46,909 nt of DNA from positions 1 to 46,909 of the forward strand of contig JADGNF010000015.1 of assembly GCA_017883615.1 (NCBI GenBank), written 5' to 3'. Below the pieces are notes generated by a model. The model did no database searches and had not been told where the DNA came from. It saw only the letters and a program-made list of their open reading frames with translations. This DNA is from Candidatus Bathyarchaeota archaeon. GTDB lineage: Archaea > Thermoproteota > Bathyarchaeia > Bathyarchaeales > Bathycorpusculaceae. Position numbers and translations under genes: made by a program. Below are positions 16,141-25,310 of the stretch, piece after piece (position 1 is the stretch's first letter; every line of letters starts with the position of its first letter).

Positions 16141-18106
16141 GATTGCTTTGTCCCCGATCGCCGCGATTGTCACGTCGTTTGTTTGCGCCACCACTATAGC
16201 CGCCGCCTTCGCGTCGCTGTTCTCCGGTGCCACTGCTGCCAGTATAACCGCCTTCGCTGCGTCTTTGTCCGCCGCTACTTCCATAACTGCCACCGCTGCG
16301 TCTTTCTCCTCCGCCGTATCTTGGAGGGCTGCGTCTCTCGCCACCGCTATAGTTTCCACCGGCGCGTCGCTCGCCTCCGCCTTCACTGCCGTGTCGTTCG
16401 GTGCCTGTACCGCTACCGTATCTTGGGCTGCCGCTGCTTCGCTCTCTGTATCCTCCGCTTCCTTTACTTGGATTCCTATCTCTAAATGAAGCGCTTCCTT
16501 CGTTTTGGTTTCTTTCTCTAAATGGTGCCTGTGGTGCGCTTCTTTCGGTTCCAGCACTTCGGTCTCTAAAGGGAGCACTTCCTCCGCTTTGACTTCGGTC
16601 TCTAAAGGGTGCGCTAGGTGCACTTTCTGAGCTTCGTTCTCTAAAACCGCTGCTTGGGCTTGGACCGCTACTTTCACTGCGCTGTTCTCTTGCGCCGCCG
16701 CTGAATCCTCCGCTTTCTGAGCTTCTTTCGCGGTATGGTGCGCTTCCACCGCTACTGTAGCCTCCGCTTCCTCCAAAACTGCGGCGTTCGCCACCATATC
16801 CGCCGCTGCCTCCGCTGCGTCTGTCTCGTCCGCCACTGTAACCTCCACCGCCGCGTCTTTCGCCTCTAAATTCTCCTCCTCCGCGGAAATCTCGGCGTTC
16901 GCCAAATTCTCGAGGTCTTTGTTCACGGAATTCGCGTTTCTGCTCTTTGAGTGGTGGTGGCTCGGGGTATTTCTGTCGGATTTCTTCGATTCGCTTGTCG
17001 AGCGCTTTTTTGAGTTTGTCGCCCACATAATTGCCGCCATAAGCGTCTATGCGTGCTGCTATGGCAAGTTTACCTGCGACAGCGCGTGCAATCTTTCCTC
17101 TTTGCCACCGCTGCGCGTCGTGAATTAGTGTATGCTGGAAGATTAAGCCGTGCTTGGGTGGTCTAGCTCCTGTTTTTATGGCGCGAAATAGAGCTTTTTC
17201 TGCTCCCAGAACCTGCATGGTGCTAGCGGGTCGTTTGGCGAGGTTTTGAAGCCCGCCTGCGATAGCGATTAAGCGTGCTCCGAGGAGTGCTCCAACTATG
17301 GCTTTCATGTTTGGCGCCACTTCGCCCATTGTGTTGTCTAGATAAGTTTCCATACCTTCCCGAACTTTATACATATCCAAAACATTTTTGCTTAGAGCCT
17401 GAATCTGCATTAGATCAGTTTCTACCAAGTCTGCGCCCATTGAGGATTCGGCTATGCGGCTAATTTGCTCGGTTTTGTTGTTTGGTAAATCTTCTTTTTC
17501 AAGGGCTCGTTGGGTGAAGTTTTCTTTTTTGCCCAAGTTCATGACTAACCGCGCGTAAGTTTCGTGCTTCTCGACTAACCGGTCAAGTTCAGGGAAGTGC
17601 ACGCCATACCATTCTCGCAGTCTGCCCATGAAAAGGTTCAGGGTTCGATCCATGTCGTCGAGAGTTTGAATTGCTTGTCCCACGATTAGGTCACGTTTTT
17701 GGGTCGCTGTCTTAACTTGAACTTTTGCTACTTCGACGCTGACATTGCGCGACCATAAACTGAGGTCTTTGGCGTCTTTTGCAAAGCCTGTTTCAATCGC
17801 CACTTGCTGCATGCCATCGTGACGTTTTTGTGTCTGTTCAGGTTTTGCAAGTTCTGTTGTAACGCCGAGTTTTGTTTGTGCGTGGTTTGCCACGTTTTGG
17901 TTTTCGAAAACGAAAACGTCGTAACCGCTTGTTTGAAGCTGCACAATGAGGGCTGCGGTTTCTTCGGAGAGCGTATCTGGCTCGATGTTGGCGATTCTTT
18001 TTGCTGCTGCTTGTGGCTTTTTGGGGTAAACTTTACTAGCCACTATTTTGTCTTCTTCGTCGAAAGCAACGACGCCGAAGGGAAATTGTATGATAACTGC
18101 TTTCAT
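16124..18106 (-). CDS. Nop5/Nop56/58-like C/D sRNP core protein with long Gly/Arg/Ser tail
   Basis: A 660-residue Nop5, well above the ~380-420 typical of archaea. Residues 1-380 are the normal protein: N-terminal fibrillarin-binding domain, coiled coil (~130-250) and the NOP domain (GALLGARLIAIAGGLQNLAKRPASTMQVLGAEKALFRA in pieces, then GLIFQHTLIH). Residues ~381-660 are a low-complexity tail with RGG-like units at the front (RRDFRGGGEFRGERRGGGG), then about seven degenerate [FY]-R-[DE]-R-[SN] units, then more RGG/YGG. In eukaryotes such arginine-glycine tails sit on fibrillarin, not on its partner. The tail could bind RNA or promote condensation. Operon with fibrillarin. Confidence 0.93.
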   Translation of the reverse strand: MKAVIIQFPFGVVAFDEEDKIVASKVYPKKPQAAAKRIANIEPDTLSEETAALIVQLQTSGYDVFVFENQNVANHAQTKLGVTTELAKPEQTQKRHDGMQQVAIETGFAKDAKDLSLWSRNVSVEVAKVQVKTATQKRDLIVGQAIQTLDDMDRTLNLFMGRLREWYGVHFPELDRLVEKHETYARLVMNLGKKENFTQRALEKEDLPNNKTEQISRIAESSMGADLVETDLMQIQALSKNVLDMYKVREGMETYLDNTMGEVAPNMKAIVGALLGARLIAIAGGLQNLAKRPASTMQVLGAEKALFRAIKTGARPPKHGLIFQHTLIHDAQRWQRGKIARAVAGKLAIAARIDAYGGNYVGDKLKKALDKRIEEIRQKYPEPPPLKEQKREFREQRPREFGERRDFRGGGEFRGERRGGGGYSGGRDRRSGGSGGYGGERRSFGGSGGYSSGGSAPYRERSSESGGFSGGAREQRSESSGPSPSSGFRERSSESAPSAPFRDRSQSGGSAPFRDRSAGTERSAPQAPFRERNQNEGSASFRDRNPSKGSGGYRERSSGSPRYGSGTGTERHGSEGGGERRAGGNYSGGERRSPPRYGGGERRSGGSYGSSGGQRRSEGGYTGSSGTGEQRREGGGYSGGANKRRDNRGDRGQSNRANPS

Positions 18107-18274
18107 GCCTAAGTCAACCTGTTAATGTGCTATAAACGTAATACTGGAATGCGTGTCTTAATAAATACATTTTGAAAGAAAACGGTTCTTTCCCGTTTGG
18201 GGCTGCGTTTTTCAATTTGATGCTATTTCTGTTTCTGAGAAGGCTTTTATGGCGAATAACCCAAACAGGTTGCT

Positions 18275-18703
18275 ATGAAGCCGAACGAAGGTAGACTGCA
18301 AACAGCGGAACACGTTCTTTCTCACATCTTGGAGCACAGGGAGCCAGCCGCGAGAGTTGTCATCGCCAATTTCCAAGATGATTCTGGGTTGCTAGAGGTT
18401 TCTTCCGTTGAGGATTTGCGGACAATAGATTTAGCTAAGTTGCAGACAGATGTCAACAAGGTCTGGAAGCATCTTGCAGTAAAGAAATACGTCCTAAATC
18501 GCAACGAAGCCGAAAAACAATTTGACTTAAGCAGACTTCCCGGTTCAATTGCTGAAGTGCGAATCGTAGAGATTATTGGATTCGACACAACACCGTGCAA
18601 AGATTTGCATGTGGAAAACACCAGCGAAATCGGGGTTTTCACGTTGGAGAGCGTGAAGAAAGTTGGAAAAGACCGGTATAGGTTCAGTTTCCGAGTTGAC
18701 TGA
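18275..18703 (+). CDS. AlaX-like freestanding tRNA editing domain
   Basis: A 142-residue protein resembling the second additional domain of alanyl/threonyl-tRNA synthetases and the small AlaX proteins that hydrolyse mischarged tRNA. The zinc ligands are visible as H13-x3-H17 (TAEHVLSHIL) and C108-x3-H112 (CKDLHVENTSEIG). The C-terminal strand (KVGKDRYRFSFRV) fits. The usual CGGTH is CKDLH, so it is a divergent member and its substrate tRNA is uncertain. A TATA-like GGCTTTTATGG and an AGGT site precede the ATG. Its stop is one base from that of the XPF gene, convergent. Confidence 0.8.
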   Translation: MKPNEGRLQTAEHVLSHILEHREPAARVVIANFQDDSGLLEVSSVEDLRTIDLAKLQTDVNKVWKHLAVKKYVLNRNEAEKQFDLSRLPGSIAEVRIVEIIGFDTTPCKDLHVENTSEIGVFTLESVKKVGKDRYRFSFRVD

Positions 18704-18704
18704 C

Positions 18705-19433
18705 TTATTCGGTTTGTTCCTTGTAGGGTTCTGTTAGGATTTGTTTGACTTTGTTAGTTATTACTGGTCCCAAACCATTCACGTTTTTGCTCCAGTCATC
18801 AACGTTCAGGAGGGCGTTTTGTGGGGTCTGGTATGATTGCAAGATTGCGGTAGCTTTTTCTCGGCCTACACTGGGTAAACTTGCTATGAAGTAAAGTTGC
18901 GCTTCCGATACCGTGTCGTAGTTTTTGAATGCGTGTACTATAGGCGAACGTTTTTCGACTATTTGCTCCTGCCTCGCAGCCACATAGAGGAAGTCTATTG
19001 TTTCTTTTTGACTAGCGGTATTAACCATCGGAACGCCGTTTTTTGCCAGATTGAACATTGCACCCCATACAGCGGCAGGCTGGATTTTGCTAAACTTGTA
19101 AATCATTGGCATGTAGCCTTCGATTATTAGCAGTGATTTTGGGTATGTCTCTTTGAGGCGGAAAATTTGCTCGAAAAGGAACCTTCGAGTTAGGGTGTAG
19201 ATGAAATCTTGGACGGTTTTGCGTTCGACAGCGCACTGATCGCTTAGGATGTAGTCGCCTTTTTCGAGCTGTTCAGTTTTGATTTTTACTCCTTTCTCGA
19301 TTAGCCCCTTAACGATTTTGGAGGCGCTACTGGCTTCGCGGCAATCCACAATTATTGTAGGTTCCTCTTGATCGCCTGGTTTTTTCTCTTTTATAAATGG
19401 GACGAGGGTTTCGGTGCCTGACATGCCCTTCAA
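18705..19433 (-). CDS. xpf: XPF/ERCC4-family structure-specific endonuclease (short form)
   Basis: A 242-residue XPF nuclease of the short, helicase-less type. Nuclease residues are D30 (VDCRE), D60 (KGDYIL) and the ERK-x3-D signature E70-R71-K72...D76. The C-terminus (~185-235) holds tandem helix-hairpin-helix motifs (IASLPSVGREKATAIL; VNGLGPVITNKVKQIL). These enzymes cut 3'-flap and branched DNA near ss/ds junctions and in crenarchaea depend on PCNA; no clear PIP box is visible here. The annotated start is a TTG at 19433; the ATG at 19424 is as good. Confidence 0.92.
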   Translation of the reverse strand: MKGMSGTETLVPFIKEKKPGDQEEPTIIVDCREASSASKIVKGLIEKGVKIKTEQLEKGDYILSDQCAVERKTVQDFIYTLTRRFLFEQIFRLKETYPKSLLIIEGYMPMIYKFSKIQPAAVWGAMFNLAKNGVPMVNTASQKETIDFLYVAARQEQIVEKRSPIVHAFKNYDTVSEAQLYFIASLPSVGREKATAILQSYQTPQNALLNVDDWSKNVNGLGPVITNKVKQILTEPYKEQTE

Positions 19434-19581
19434 CTCTTACGTAGCAACTATGCTCGGGGAGGATTCTTATTTCGCTTTCGATCTTTAAGAGAAGACGGAG
19501 AAGGCTCGCTACTGTCGCAGCGAGATTTTTAGCTGAAAGCTTAAAGGCTTTGTCTGGCACTTAGTTTATCAGGTTGATTTT

Positions 19582-20781
19582 GTGGGATCTAACAAGGCAG
19601 AAAAGCCCAGCAGGTCGGCTTTGTCGGTTCTTTTCTCTGTGGTTTTCTTAGACAACTTAGGCTTCGCCATCGTCCTACCTTATCTGTTCTTTTACGTAAC
19701 CGCTCTTGGAGGTTCGGCTTTTCTCTACGGGATACTTTTAGCCTCTTACAGTTTACTATCCTTCATTTTTACGCCTATTGTCGCGAGGTTCAGCGACCGA
19801 TACGGCAGAAGACGAATTCTTCTGGTTGCATTGGCGGTTTCGAGTTTCAGCTACTTCGTTTTTGGTTCTGCGCATGTTCTTTGGCTGCTTTTTGTAGGCA
19901 GAATGCTAGCTGGAACTACGGCAGCCACGGTTCCAGTGGCTCAAGCTTACGTCGCTGATGTAACCTCCAAAGAGGAGAGACTGCGTTATCTGGGCTTGCT
20001 TGGTGCTGCAGCTGGAATCGCTTTCATCATGGGACCAGCAATAGGCGGAACCCTTAGCTACCTTTACGGCTATGCAGTGCCTTCGTTTCTAGCTTCGGCT
20101 CTGGCCTTAAGCAACCTGATTTTCGCATATTTCCGCTTGCCCGAACCTGCACTCTTTAGAGACCCAGAAAAAACTATGATTTCTTACGCCGCCTTGGTTA
20201 AAGTCATAAAGAAACGGCAAATGATTGTCCTCTTAGGGATTTTCTTCATGTTTTTCGTTTCTTTCGTCTTTCTGCAAGCCGCCCTCTCGCCTTGGCTACT
20301 ACAAGTTTTCGGCTTCGGTTCTTTGCAGGTGGGATTGGTATTCTTTTTTGTAGGCGGAGTTAGCGTATTCACCCAAGCTGTTCTCTTGCCGATGCTCAGC
20401 AAGAAAAACAGCAGATTGAAGTTGACTCTTTACGGCATTGGAGTTTTCGTAGTTGGACTTTTCGTTTTATCTTTGGTTCAGAACATCGCAGGTTTAGTTG
20501 TAGCAGTAGTTTTGATTTCTTTCGGCTTCGGAGTGCTATACATCACTCTTAACACTCTCATTTCGTTAAACGCTCCAACGGAGGCACAGGGAGGAACATT
20601 AGGAATTGCTTGGGCGATTGCGGGTTTGGCGCAAACTGTCGCGCCTGTTTTGGCTGCCAGTGCGTTCGCATTTGGCGTTTCGATAGGTTTCAACGGGTTG
20701 GTTTTTGCGGTTTCGGCGCTGATTGCAATTATCACTGTCCCGCTGGTTTTGAATTTCAAAAAGGCCTACAAGGAACAGTAG
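19582..20781 (+). CDS. Major facilitator superfamily transporter
   Basis: A 399-residue, 12-helix MFS transporter, with an exporter-like pattern. The helix 1 start (VVFLDNLGFAIVLPYLFFYV) and the helix 2-3 motif A (ARFSDRYGRRRILL) resemble drug:H+ antiporters of the TetA type. GPAIGG in helix 5 matches the antiporter motif C. The start is GTG at 19582. The gene lies divergent from XPF and stop-to-stop, without a gap, against the next minus-strand gene. Substrate cannot be told. Confidence 0.9.
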   Translation: MGSNKAEKPSRSALSVLFSVVFLDNLGFAIVLPYLFFYVTALGGSAFLYGILLASYSLLSFIFTPIVARFSDRYGRRRILLVALAVSSFSYFVFGSAHVLWLLFVGRMLAGTTAATVPVAQAYVADVTSKEERLRYLGLLGAAAGIAFIMGPAIGGTLSYLYGYAVPSFLASALALSNLIFAYFRLPEPALFRDPEKTMISYAALVKVIKKRQMIVLLGIFFMFFVSFVFLQAALSPWLLQVFGFGSLQVGLVFFFVGGVSVFTQAVLLPMLSKKNSRLKLTLYGIGVFVVGLFVLSLVQNIAGLVVAVVLISFGFGVLYITLNTLISLNAPTEAQGGTLGIAWAIAGLAQTVAPVLAASAFAFGVSIGFNGLVFAVSALIAIITVPLVLNFKKAYKEQ

Positions 20782-21468
20782 TCAGTGGCTCGTCTCTTTT
20801 TTCGGATCTATTTTATGCCAGATTTTTGTTTTCACGCTTGCGAAACATGTTAAGGCAGTCACAAAAAGGGTTCCCATTTGAACGAAGTTCGCGACAGTAA
20901 TCCATTGGGGTTTGGCGACGATTGATAGACTAACTGTTATGAGTAGGTATAGTGTTGCGATTCCCAATGCGAACTGGGTGACATGGAGAATTTGTCTTGC
21001 CTCGTGAGCTTTGCTTTTTAGCCATCTTAAACTTCGGAAAGCAACTGTGTGCACGTCTGGGAGGTCATCGAGAACCAAAGTTAGGCCACCTAGGAAGAAG
21101 AATCTGCCGGCGTTAAAGGCCAAATTGCTTGAGTTGATGAAAAACATGGTTAGAATTGAAAATGATGTGAAGAATATTATCCAAGCTGAAGATAGGATCA
21201 TGACAAAGAATCCGTATACATAGTGGTGGAACCATAGCCGACCAGTATGCACTTTGCCAACAGATGCTGCTGGAAAAGCATTGAGAATTGCTGCAATTAT
21301 GGCGAGCCAAAACAAGTTACCGTTTACTAGGTAGGGTCCGTAAATAATCCAGTGCTGCCAGTAGAAACCGTATAGGAGCCCGATAGCGCAGGTAACTGTT
21401 AGGACAGAGTTGAAGAGTAAAACAACGCTGAACATTTTCCTGCCGTAAACAGAGATTACGCGATGCAT
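20782..21468 (-). CDS. Multi-TM membrane protein of unknown function
   Basis: A 228-residue integral membrane protein with about five or six helices. Between helices it has WFHHYVYG and a conserved-looking DDLPDVH loop that could be a metal or active site; two His in tandem plus the DD are the only candidate functional residues. C-terminal KKETSH is basic and cytosolic. No family was recognised. Its stop directly abuts that of the MFS gene. Confidence 0.7.
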   Translation of the reverse strand: MHRVISVYGRKMFSVVLLFNSVLTVTCAIGLLYGFYWQHWIIYGPYLVNGNLFWLAIIAAILNAFPAASVGKVHTGRLWFHHYVYGFFVMILSSAWIIFFTSFSILTMFFINSSNLAFNAGRFFFLGGLTLVLDDLPDVHTVAFRSLRWLKSKAHEARQILHVTQFALGIATLYLLITVSLSIVAKPQWITVANFVQMGTLFVTALTCFASVKTKIWHKIDPKKETSH

Positions 21469-21709
21469 CAGACTACACTGTCCATTTGCGTTTTAGTCTC
21501 TTATACACCAACCTATAATTCCGTTATGGTAATCCACTACGAGAAATCAAGTTCCGAAGCTCAGGAAAAGAGATAAGCGAATCATTGAAACGTCAAACAA
21601 AAATTGTCCGGAATGCACATTTTTTGTTTGGTACTATTGAACTAACCACTCAAGGTTGCGTTAATGATAAATTCTCAACTTCTTATAGAATTAACGGGAG
21701 AGACAAAAA

Positions 21710-22405
21710 TTGAAGTATGAAATTAAGTACAAACCATCTTATGCTTTGCTAGTTGTTACGTTGGAACAGGGCGAAATGATAACAGCAGAAGCTGGCGCCA
21801 TGACGTATATGGATCCAACAATTGAACCGCACACGCGTAAACGTGAAAATAGCTTCTGGGGAACTCTAGGGCTGAGCTTAATTGGCGGACAAAGCTTCTT
21901 TGTCAACGACTATACTGCAAACGCAGGCAATGCAGAGGCAGGTTTCGTCGCCGCACCCGTAGGAGACATAGAGAAACTCGAAGTTGCACCCGGCAAAGGC
22001 TACATCATTCAGAAAAGCGCTTACATCGCGTCCACACAGGGCATAGATCTGGACGTCAAGTGGGAAGGCTTCAGCAAAGGTTTGTTTGGGCAGGGCTTAT
22101 TTATGCTTAGAGTCACCGGAAACGGGCAACTGTTCATTAACACGTTTGGCGCCATCGACACCCATACGCTTCAAGCTGGACAAACCATAATCGTGGACAA
22201 CTTCCACCTTGTCGCCTTTAGCGAAACCTGCACCTATAAGGTCACCAAGTTCGGTGGACTCAAAGAAACCATCCTTGGCGGCGAAGGTTTAGTCACCGAG
22301 ATTACGGGTCCGGGCGACGTGCACATCCAAACCAAGAACATGAAGGAGTTTGTGGATTGGCTTTGGACGCTGCTAGAACCGCGGGTACAAAGCAAAGCCC
22401 GCTAA
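21710..22405 (+). CDS. AIM24/TIGR00266 family protein
   Basis: A 231-residue protein of the AIM24 (TIGR00266) family, a beta-rich fold found in many prokaryotes and in mitochondria, where AIM24 is tied to inner-membrane organisation. Its biochemical role is not established. Visible marks are ITAEAGAMTYMDP near the front, GGQSFFVNDYTA, the PGKGYIIQKSAYIA block and the repeated glycine-rich strands. The start is TTG at 21710 with CGGGAG upstream; the ATG at 21716 is out of frame. It stands alone. Confidence 0.85.
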   Translation: MKYEIKYKPSYALLVVTLEQGEMITAEAGAMTYMDPTIEPHTRKRENSFWGTLGLSLIGGQSFFVNDYTANAGNAEAGFVAAPVGDIEKLEVAPGKGYIIQKSAYIASTQGIDLDVKWEGFSKGLFGQGLFMLRVTGNGQLFINTFGAIDTHTLQAGQTIIVDNFHLVAFSETCTYKVTKFGGLKETILGGEGLVTEITGPGDVHIQTKNMKEFVDWLWTLLEPRVQSKAR

Positions 22406-22495
22406 TACCCATCTATTTCCACCTTTTTAGTCCGCTTTGGCAACAAAAAGGTTAAACGTCGAGTCTAAAGAATTCATTATTGATAGGTGAATATA

Positions 22496-22792
22496 ATGAG
22501 CAAAACAAAAAAACCTGCAGATAACCCATCACAAGGAAGCGACGCATGCGAATGCGGTTGTGGAACTGAAGAACTCAAAAGCATAATCGAGAGCGAAGTC
22601 AGCATTTACAAAGCCATTTGGGACGAGGTACAGCAACAATTCTCCGAGGCATCTGAAGAAACACGCATAAAAATCTACGGCATCATTGCACCGTACATCG
22701 GGGACGTGATTACCGTTTCAACAACCGAATGCTTAGAGGAAGAAGAAGACGACGATGACCGCAAAGGCAAGAAAAAGAAGAACAAAAAGTAA
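22496..22792 (+). CDS. Small helical protein with CxCxC and acidic/basic tail
   Basis: A 98-residue protein of unknown function. The front has a Cys cluster (ACECGCGTEE), the middle (~25-75) a predicted helical bundle, and the end an acidic run (LEEEEDDDD) followed at once by a Lys-rich run. The ATG at 22496 is chosen over the GTG at 22487 because AGGTG lies 8 bases before it. The split-charge tail suggests binding to nucleic acid or ribosomes, but this is a guess. No close neighbour on the same strand. Confidence 0.65.
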   Translation: MSKTKKPADNPSQGSDACECGCGTEELKSIIESEVSIYKAIWDEVQQQFSEASEETRIKIYGIIAPYIGDVITVSTTECLEEEEDDDDRKGKKKKNKK

Positions 22793-22869
22793 GCAGCTGC
22801 AACTCCTTCCCTAAAGAGAAGCTAAACCGCCCACCTGTTGAAAGGCGCGGATAACACAATTTCTTTTTT

Positions 22870-24417
22870 TTATCGGTCTAGCGTAACGGTTTTTTCTCGT
22901 TCCCCAATTTTTGCAGGGTACTGGTCAAGTAGCATGCGTTCCGCGGGTTTGCGGCTAAGCACAACTGGTTCCAGTTTGCGAGCTAGCTCAAGCGCAGCCT
23001 CCAACTTGCTTGGGCGCTCTGCGAAAACCTCAAACAGGATCCCGCCTTTGGGAACTGCTTCTCCCAGTTTTGCGTGAAGCTTGAGTCCCGAGCCTGTTTC
23101 TTTGGGGGTTCCAGCGGCTCGTGCAATTTGTACTATGGCGTCCGTGTTAATCCATAACACCCTGCCTTTCTCTTTGGCATTTACTTCGGCGCGTTCGGGA
23201 CCGACTTTGATGTCGTCGGGCGTTACGTTTGGGTTTCCGCCTTGGGCGTCAATGATTTCGCGTAGCTTCGCCAGTGCCTTGCCGGAAGAGAGCATTTCTT
23301 CGGCTTTTTTGCGTCCGTCTAACTCGCCGACTAACTCGAAGAGGATGCCTGCCAAACTAACGGCTTTCTCGTGCACGTCGCGGGGTCCTTCGCCCATCAA
23401 CGTGTAGAGGGCTTCCCGCGCCTCTAGTGCTGGACCTATTCCGCAGCCCAATGGTTGGTCGCCAAACGTCAAGGCACAGTGCACGTTTATGTCTAAGTGT
23501 TGGCCTAAGTGCACGAAGTCCGACGCCAGCGTGTAGGCTTCTGTGGCGGTTTTGATTTTCGCGCCTGTGCCTGTGGGGATATCTACGACGAGGTGGGTGA
23601 CGCCCATGGCTTTTTTCTTGCTCATAATGGATGGCAACAGCAGCGGGTCAATGCCCAGTGGGTACTCCACCCTGATGAAAAGGTCGTCGGCGGGTGCCAG
23701 TTCGAGTGCGCCGCCCCAGACGAGGCAGCCGCCCGTCTTTTTCACGACCGCTTTGATTTCCTCGATGTCCAGATTGACGGGGCAGAGGGTTTCGACGCGA
23801 TCCGCGGTTCCCGCTGGCGAAGTTATGGCTCGCGAGGACGTTTTGGGAATCGTATAACCCGCCGCTGCGATAATGGGCACGACTATCATGCTGGTTTTGT
23901 CGCCTGGAATTCCACCAATGCTATGCTTATCCAAGATAGGGGCTTTGCCGAAACTGATGGTTTTGCCGGTTTCAACCATGGCGCGGCTCATGGCTTCGGT
24001 TTCCGCCATGCTTAGCCCGTAGATTTTGAGCGCTGTTAGGAACGCGGAGATTTCGATGTCGCTTAGGTGCTGCTCCACCACATCCTTCACGATGGTGAGG
24101 AGTTCTTCGTCGCGGAGGCGTTCGCCCCGCAACTTTGCCCGCACGTTGCCAAGCGATTCAGGCATCGGCGCTAACTGCACATCCACCGATTCGTCGCCGG
24201 AGATTCCGAGGGCTTGGGCGATTTCCGCATAGAACCAGACGCGGTCCGCGGGAAAATCCGCCGCCAAATCCGCAATCGCAATAACTTGCTTGCTTTGGTA
24301 AGTTAGCCTGACGCGGTCAGACGAGTGAACGCCTAAAAGCGCGGCGGTTTGGTCGTTGAGAATAACGATGCGTTTGCCGCCTGCGGTAATTTTGAGGACG
24401 CCAGCAGTAAGCTCCAT
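22870..24417 (-). CDS. deoA: AMP phosphorylase (archaeal NMP phosphorylase)
   Basis: A 515-residue member of the thymidine-phosphorylase family, of the archaeal AMP-phosphorylase type. It splits AMP (also CMP/UMP) with phosphate to ribose-1,5-bisphosphate and free base. The ~85-residue N-terminal domain before the catalytic core is the feature that separates AMP phosphorylase from thymidine phosphorylase. The core shows KHSIGGIPGDKTS, TSSRAITSPAGTADRVE and GQHLDINVH. The two other enzymes of the pathway, RuBisCO and R15P isomerase, lie within 3.5 kb, which strengthens the call. It is not in one operon with them: RuBisCO is on the other strand. Confidence 0.93.
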   Translation of the reverse strand: MELTAGVLKITAGGKRIVILNDQTAALLGVHSSDRVRLTYQSKQVIAIADLAADFPADRVWFYAEIAQALGISGDESVDVQLAPMPESLGNVRAKLRGERLRDEELLTIVKDVVEQHLSDIEISAFLTALKIYGLSMAETEAMSRAMVETGKTISFGKAPILDKHSIGGIPGDKTSMIVVPIIAAAGYTIPKTSSRAITSPAGTADRVETLCPVNLDIEEIKAVVKKTGGCLVWGGALELAPADDLFIRVEYPLGIDPLLLPSIMSKKKAMGVTHLVVDIPTGTGAKIKTATEAYTLASDFVHLGQHLDINVHCALTFGDQPLGCGIGPALEAREALYTLMGEGPRDVHEKAVSLAGILFELVGELDGRKKAEEMLSSGKALAKLREIIDAQGGNPNVTPDDIKVGPERAEVNAKEKGRVLWINTDAIVQIARAAGTPKETGSGLKLHAKLGEAVPKGGILFEVFAERPSKLEAALELARKLEPVVLSRKPAERMLLDQYPAKIGEREKTVTLDR

Positions 24418-24484
24418 ACAACCACACGCATTCTATCATGGAGAAGGGATAGTTAAAGATTTTAAGAAAGGATGTGCTTGAAGG

Positions 24485-24883
24485 CTACGCCCAGATTCTT
24501 TTCACCCAATCAATCCGGTCAAAATCCTTATCATGAGAATAAATCTCGCAGATGCCTCTTTTTTTCATCTGTTGTAATGTAAGTGAATCCACAAAGTCTA
24601 ACCCACATTTTTGTACATCATTAAGTGCTGGAAGGAAGTCTTCCCATGCAGGGCTCAGTTTCTCCATTGAAACGTATGAATTTACGGCTGTTAGAAAACC
24701 TTGAACCTCTTTTTTCCTGTTGTTATATTCCAGCCAATCTACGACTTCCTGAATCACTGGCAGCGTTATGACCGCGTCTTCGCCATTTTCGATTCGTTGT
24801 AAAATAGCTTTTGAGATTTCATAATCTGTCTTGGGCGATCCAAAAAAGATGTAGATGAAGACATTAGCATCCAAGAACCGCAT
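24485..24883 (-). CDS. vapC: PIN-domain ribonuclease toxin (VapC family)
   Basis: A 132-residue PIN domain, the toxin of a VapBC module, expected to cut RNA with Mg2+. Acid residues are in place: D5 (FLDANVF), E46 (VIQEVVDW), D99 (LDFVDSLTL) and D118 (SHDKDFD). The ATG shares one base with the antitoxin TAA (TAATG), so the two are translationally coupled. Ends in TAG. It sits between the AMP phosphorylase and RuBisCO genes. Confidence 0.9.
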   Translation of the reverse strand: MRFLDANVFIYIFFGSPKTDYEISKAILQRIENGEDAVITLPVIQEVVDWLEYNNRKKEVQGFLTAVNSYVSMEKLSPAWEDFLPALNDVQKCGLDFVDSLTLQQMKKRGICEIYSHDKDFDRIDWVKRIWA

Positions 24884-25206
24884 TAGGTTGACCTCTTCAT
24901 TTTCCTATCAATACGAGCCGCCGATGCTTTTCGGAGTTCCTTCTTTATCGGTTCTTTTGCAGAGATACCTTTGACAAGGCCTGAAAGGAACTCTGTGGGA
25001 TTTGGAACGGTATTTGAAGGCAGAAGAACGACTTTGTTGCCAATGATTTGTAGTTCGATGTAGTCGCCTTCGCCGATTCCGAATCTTTGCCTTATGTCTG
25101 CAGGGAGGGTTATTTTGCCTTTTTGGAGAACCTTTACTTTTTCGCCCAAAGGTTTTGCCTCATGTTCAATAGTAACATGGATTAGGTTACCTAATAAGAT
25201 TACCAT
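24883..25206 (-). CDS. vapB: AbrB/SpoVT-domain antitoxin (VapB family)
   Basis: A 107-residue antitoxin. The swapped-hairpin AbrB domain lies at ~25-70 (KVKVLQKGKITLPADIRQRFGIGEGDYIELQ). The C-terminal ~35 residues are basic and helical (KELRKASAARIDRKMKR) and would wrap the VapC toxin. AbrB-type antitoxins usually autoregulate their operon. Coupled to vapC by a TAATG overlap. The intergenic gap to RuBisCO (divergent) is only ~100 bases. Confidence 0.88.
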   Translation of the reverse strand: MVILLGNLIHVTIEHEAKPLGEKVKVLQKGKITLPADIRQRFGIGEGDYIELQIIGNKVVLLPSNTVPNPTEFLSGLVKGISAKEPIKKELRKASAARIDRKMKRST

Positions 25207-25310
25207 TTGGAGATTACCCGCAGAGTAAACCCCAACGGTGTCGTCCTCGATTTAGCATGGCAGGGTTTTTAAGGCCAAAACTATTCATCTAAGGCAGGGA
25301 GTTAACCGTT

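Noticed and set aside
16141-17040. Long Ala/Glu/Val-rich N-terminal extension of fibrillarin
   Set aside because: It is the alternate frame of the repetitive Nop5 tail. No fibrillarin has such a domain, and a GTG with a ribosome-binding site gives the normal length.
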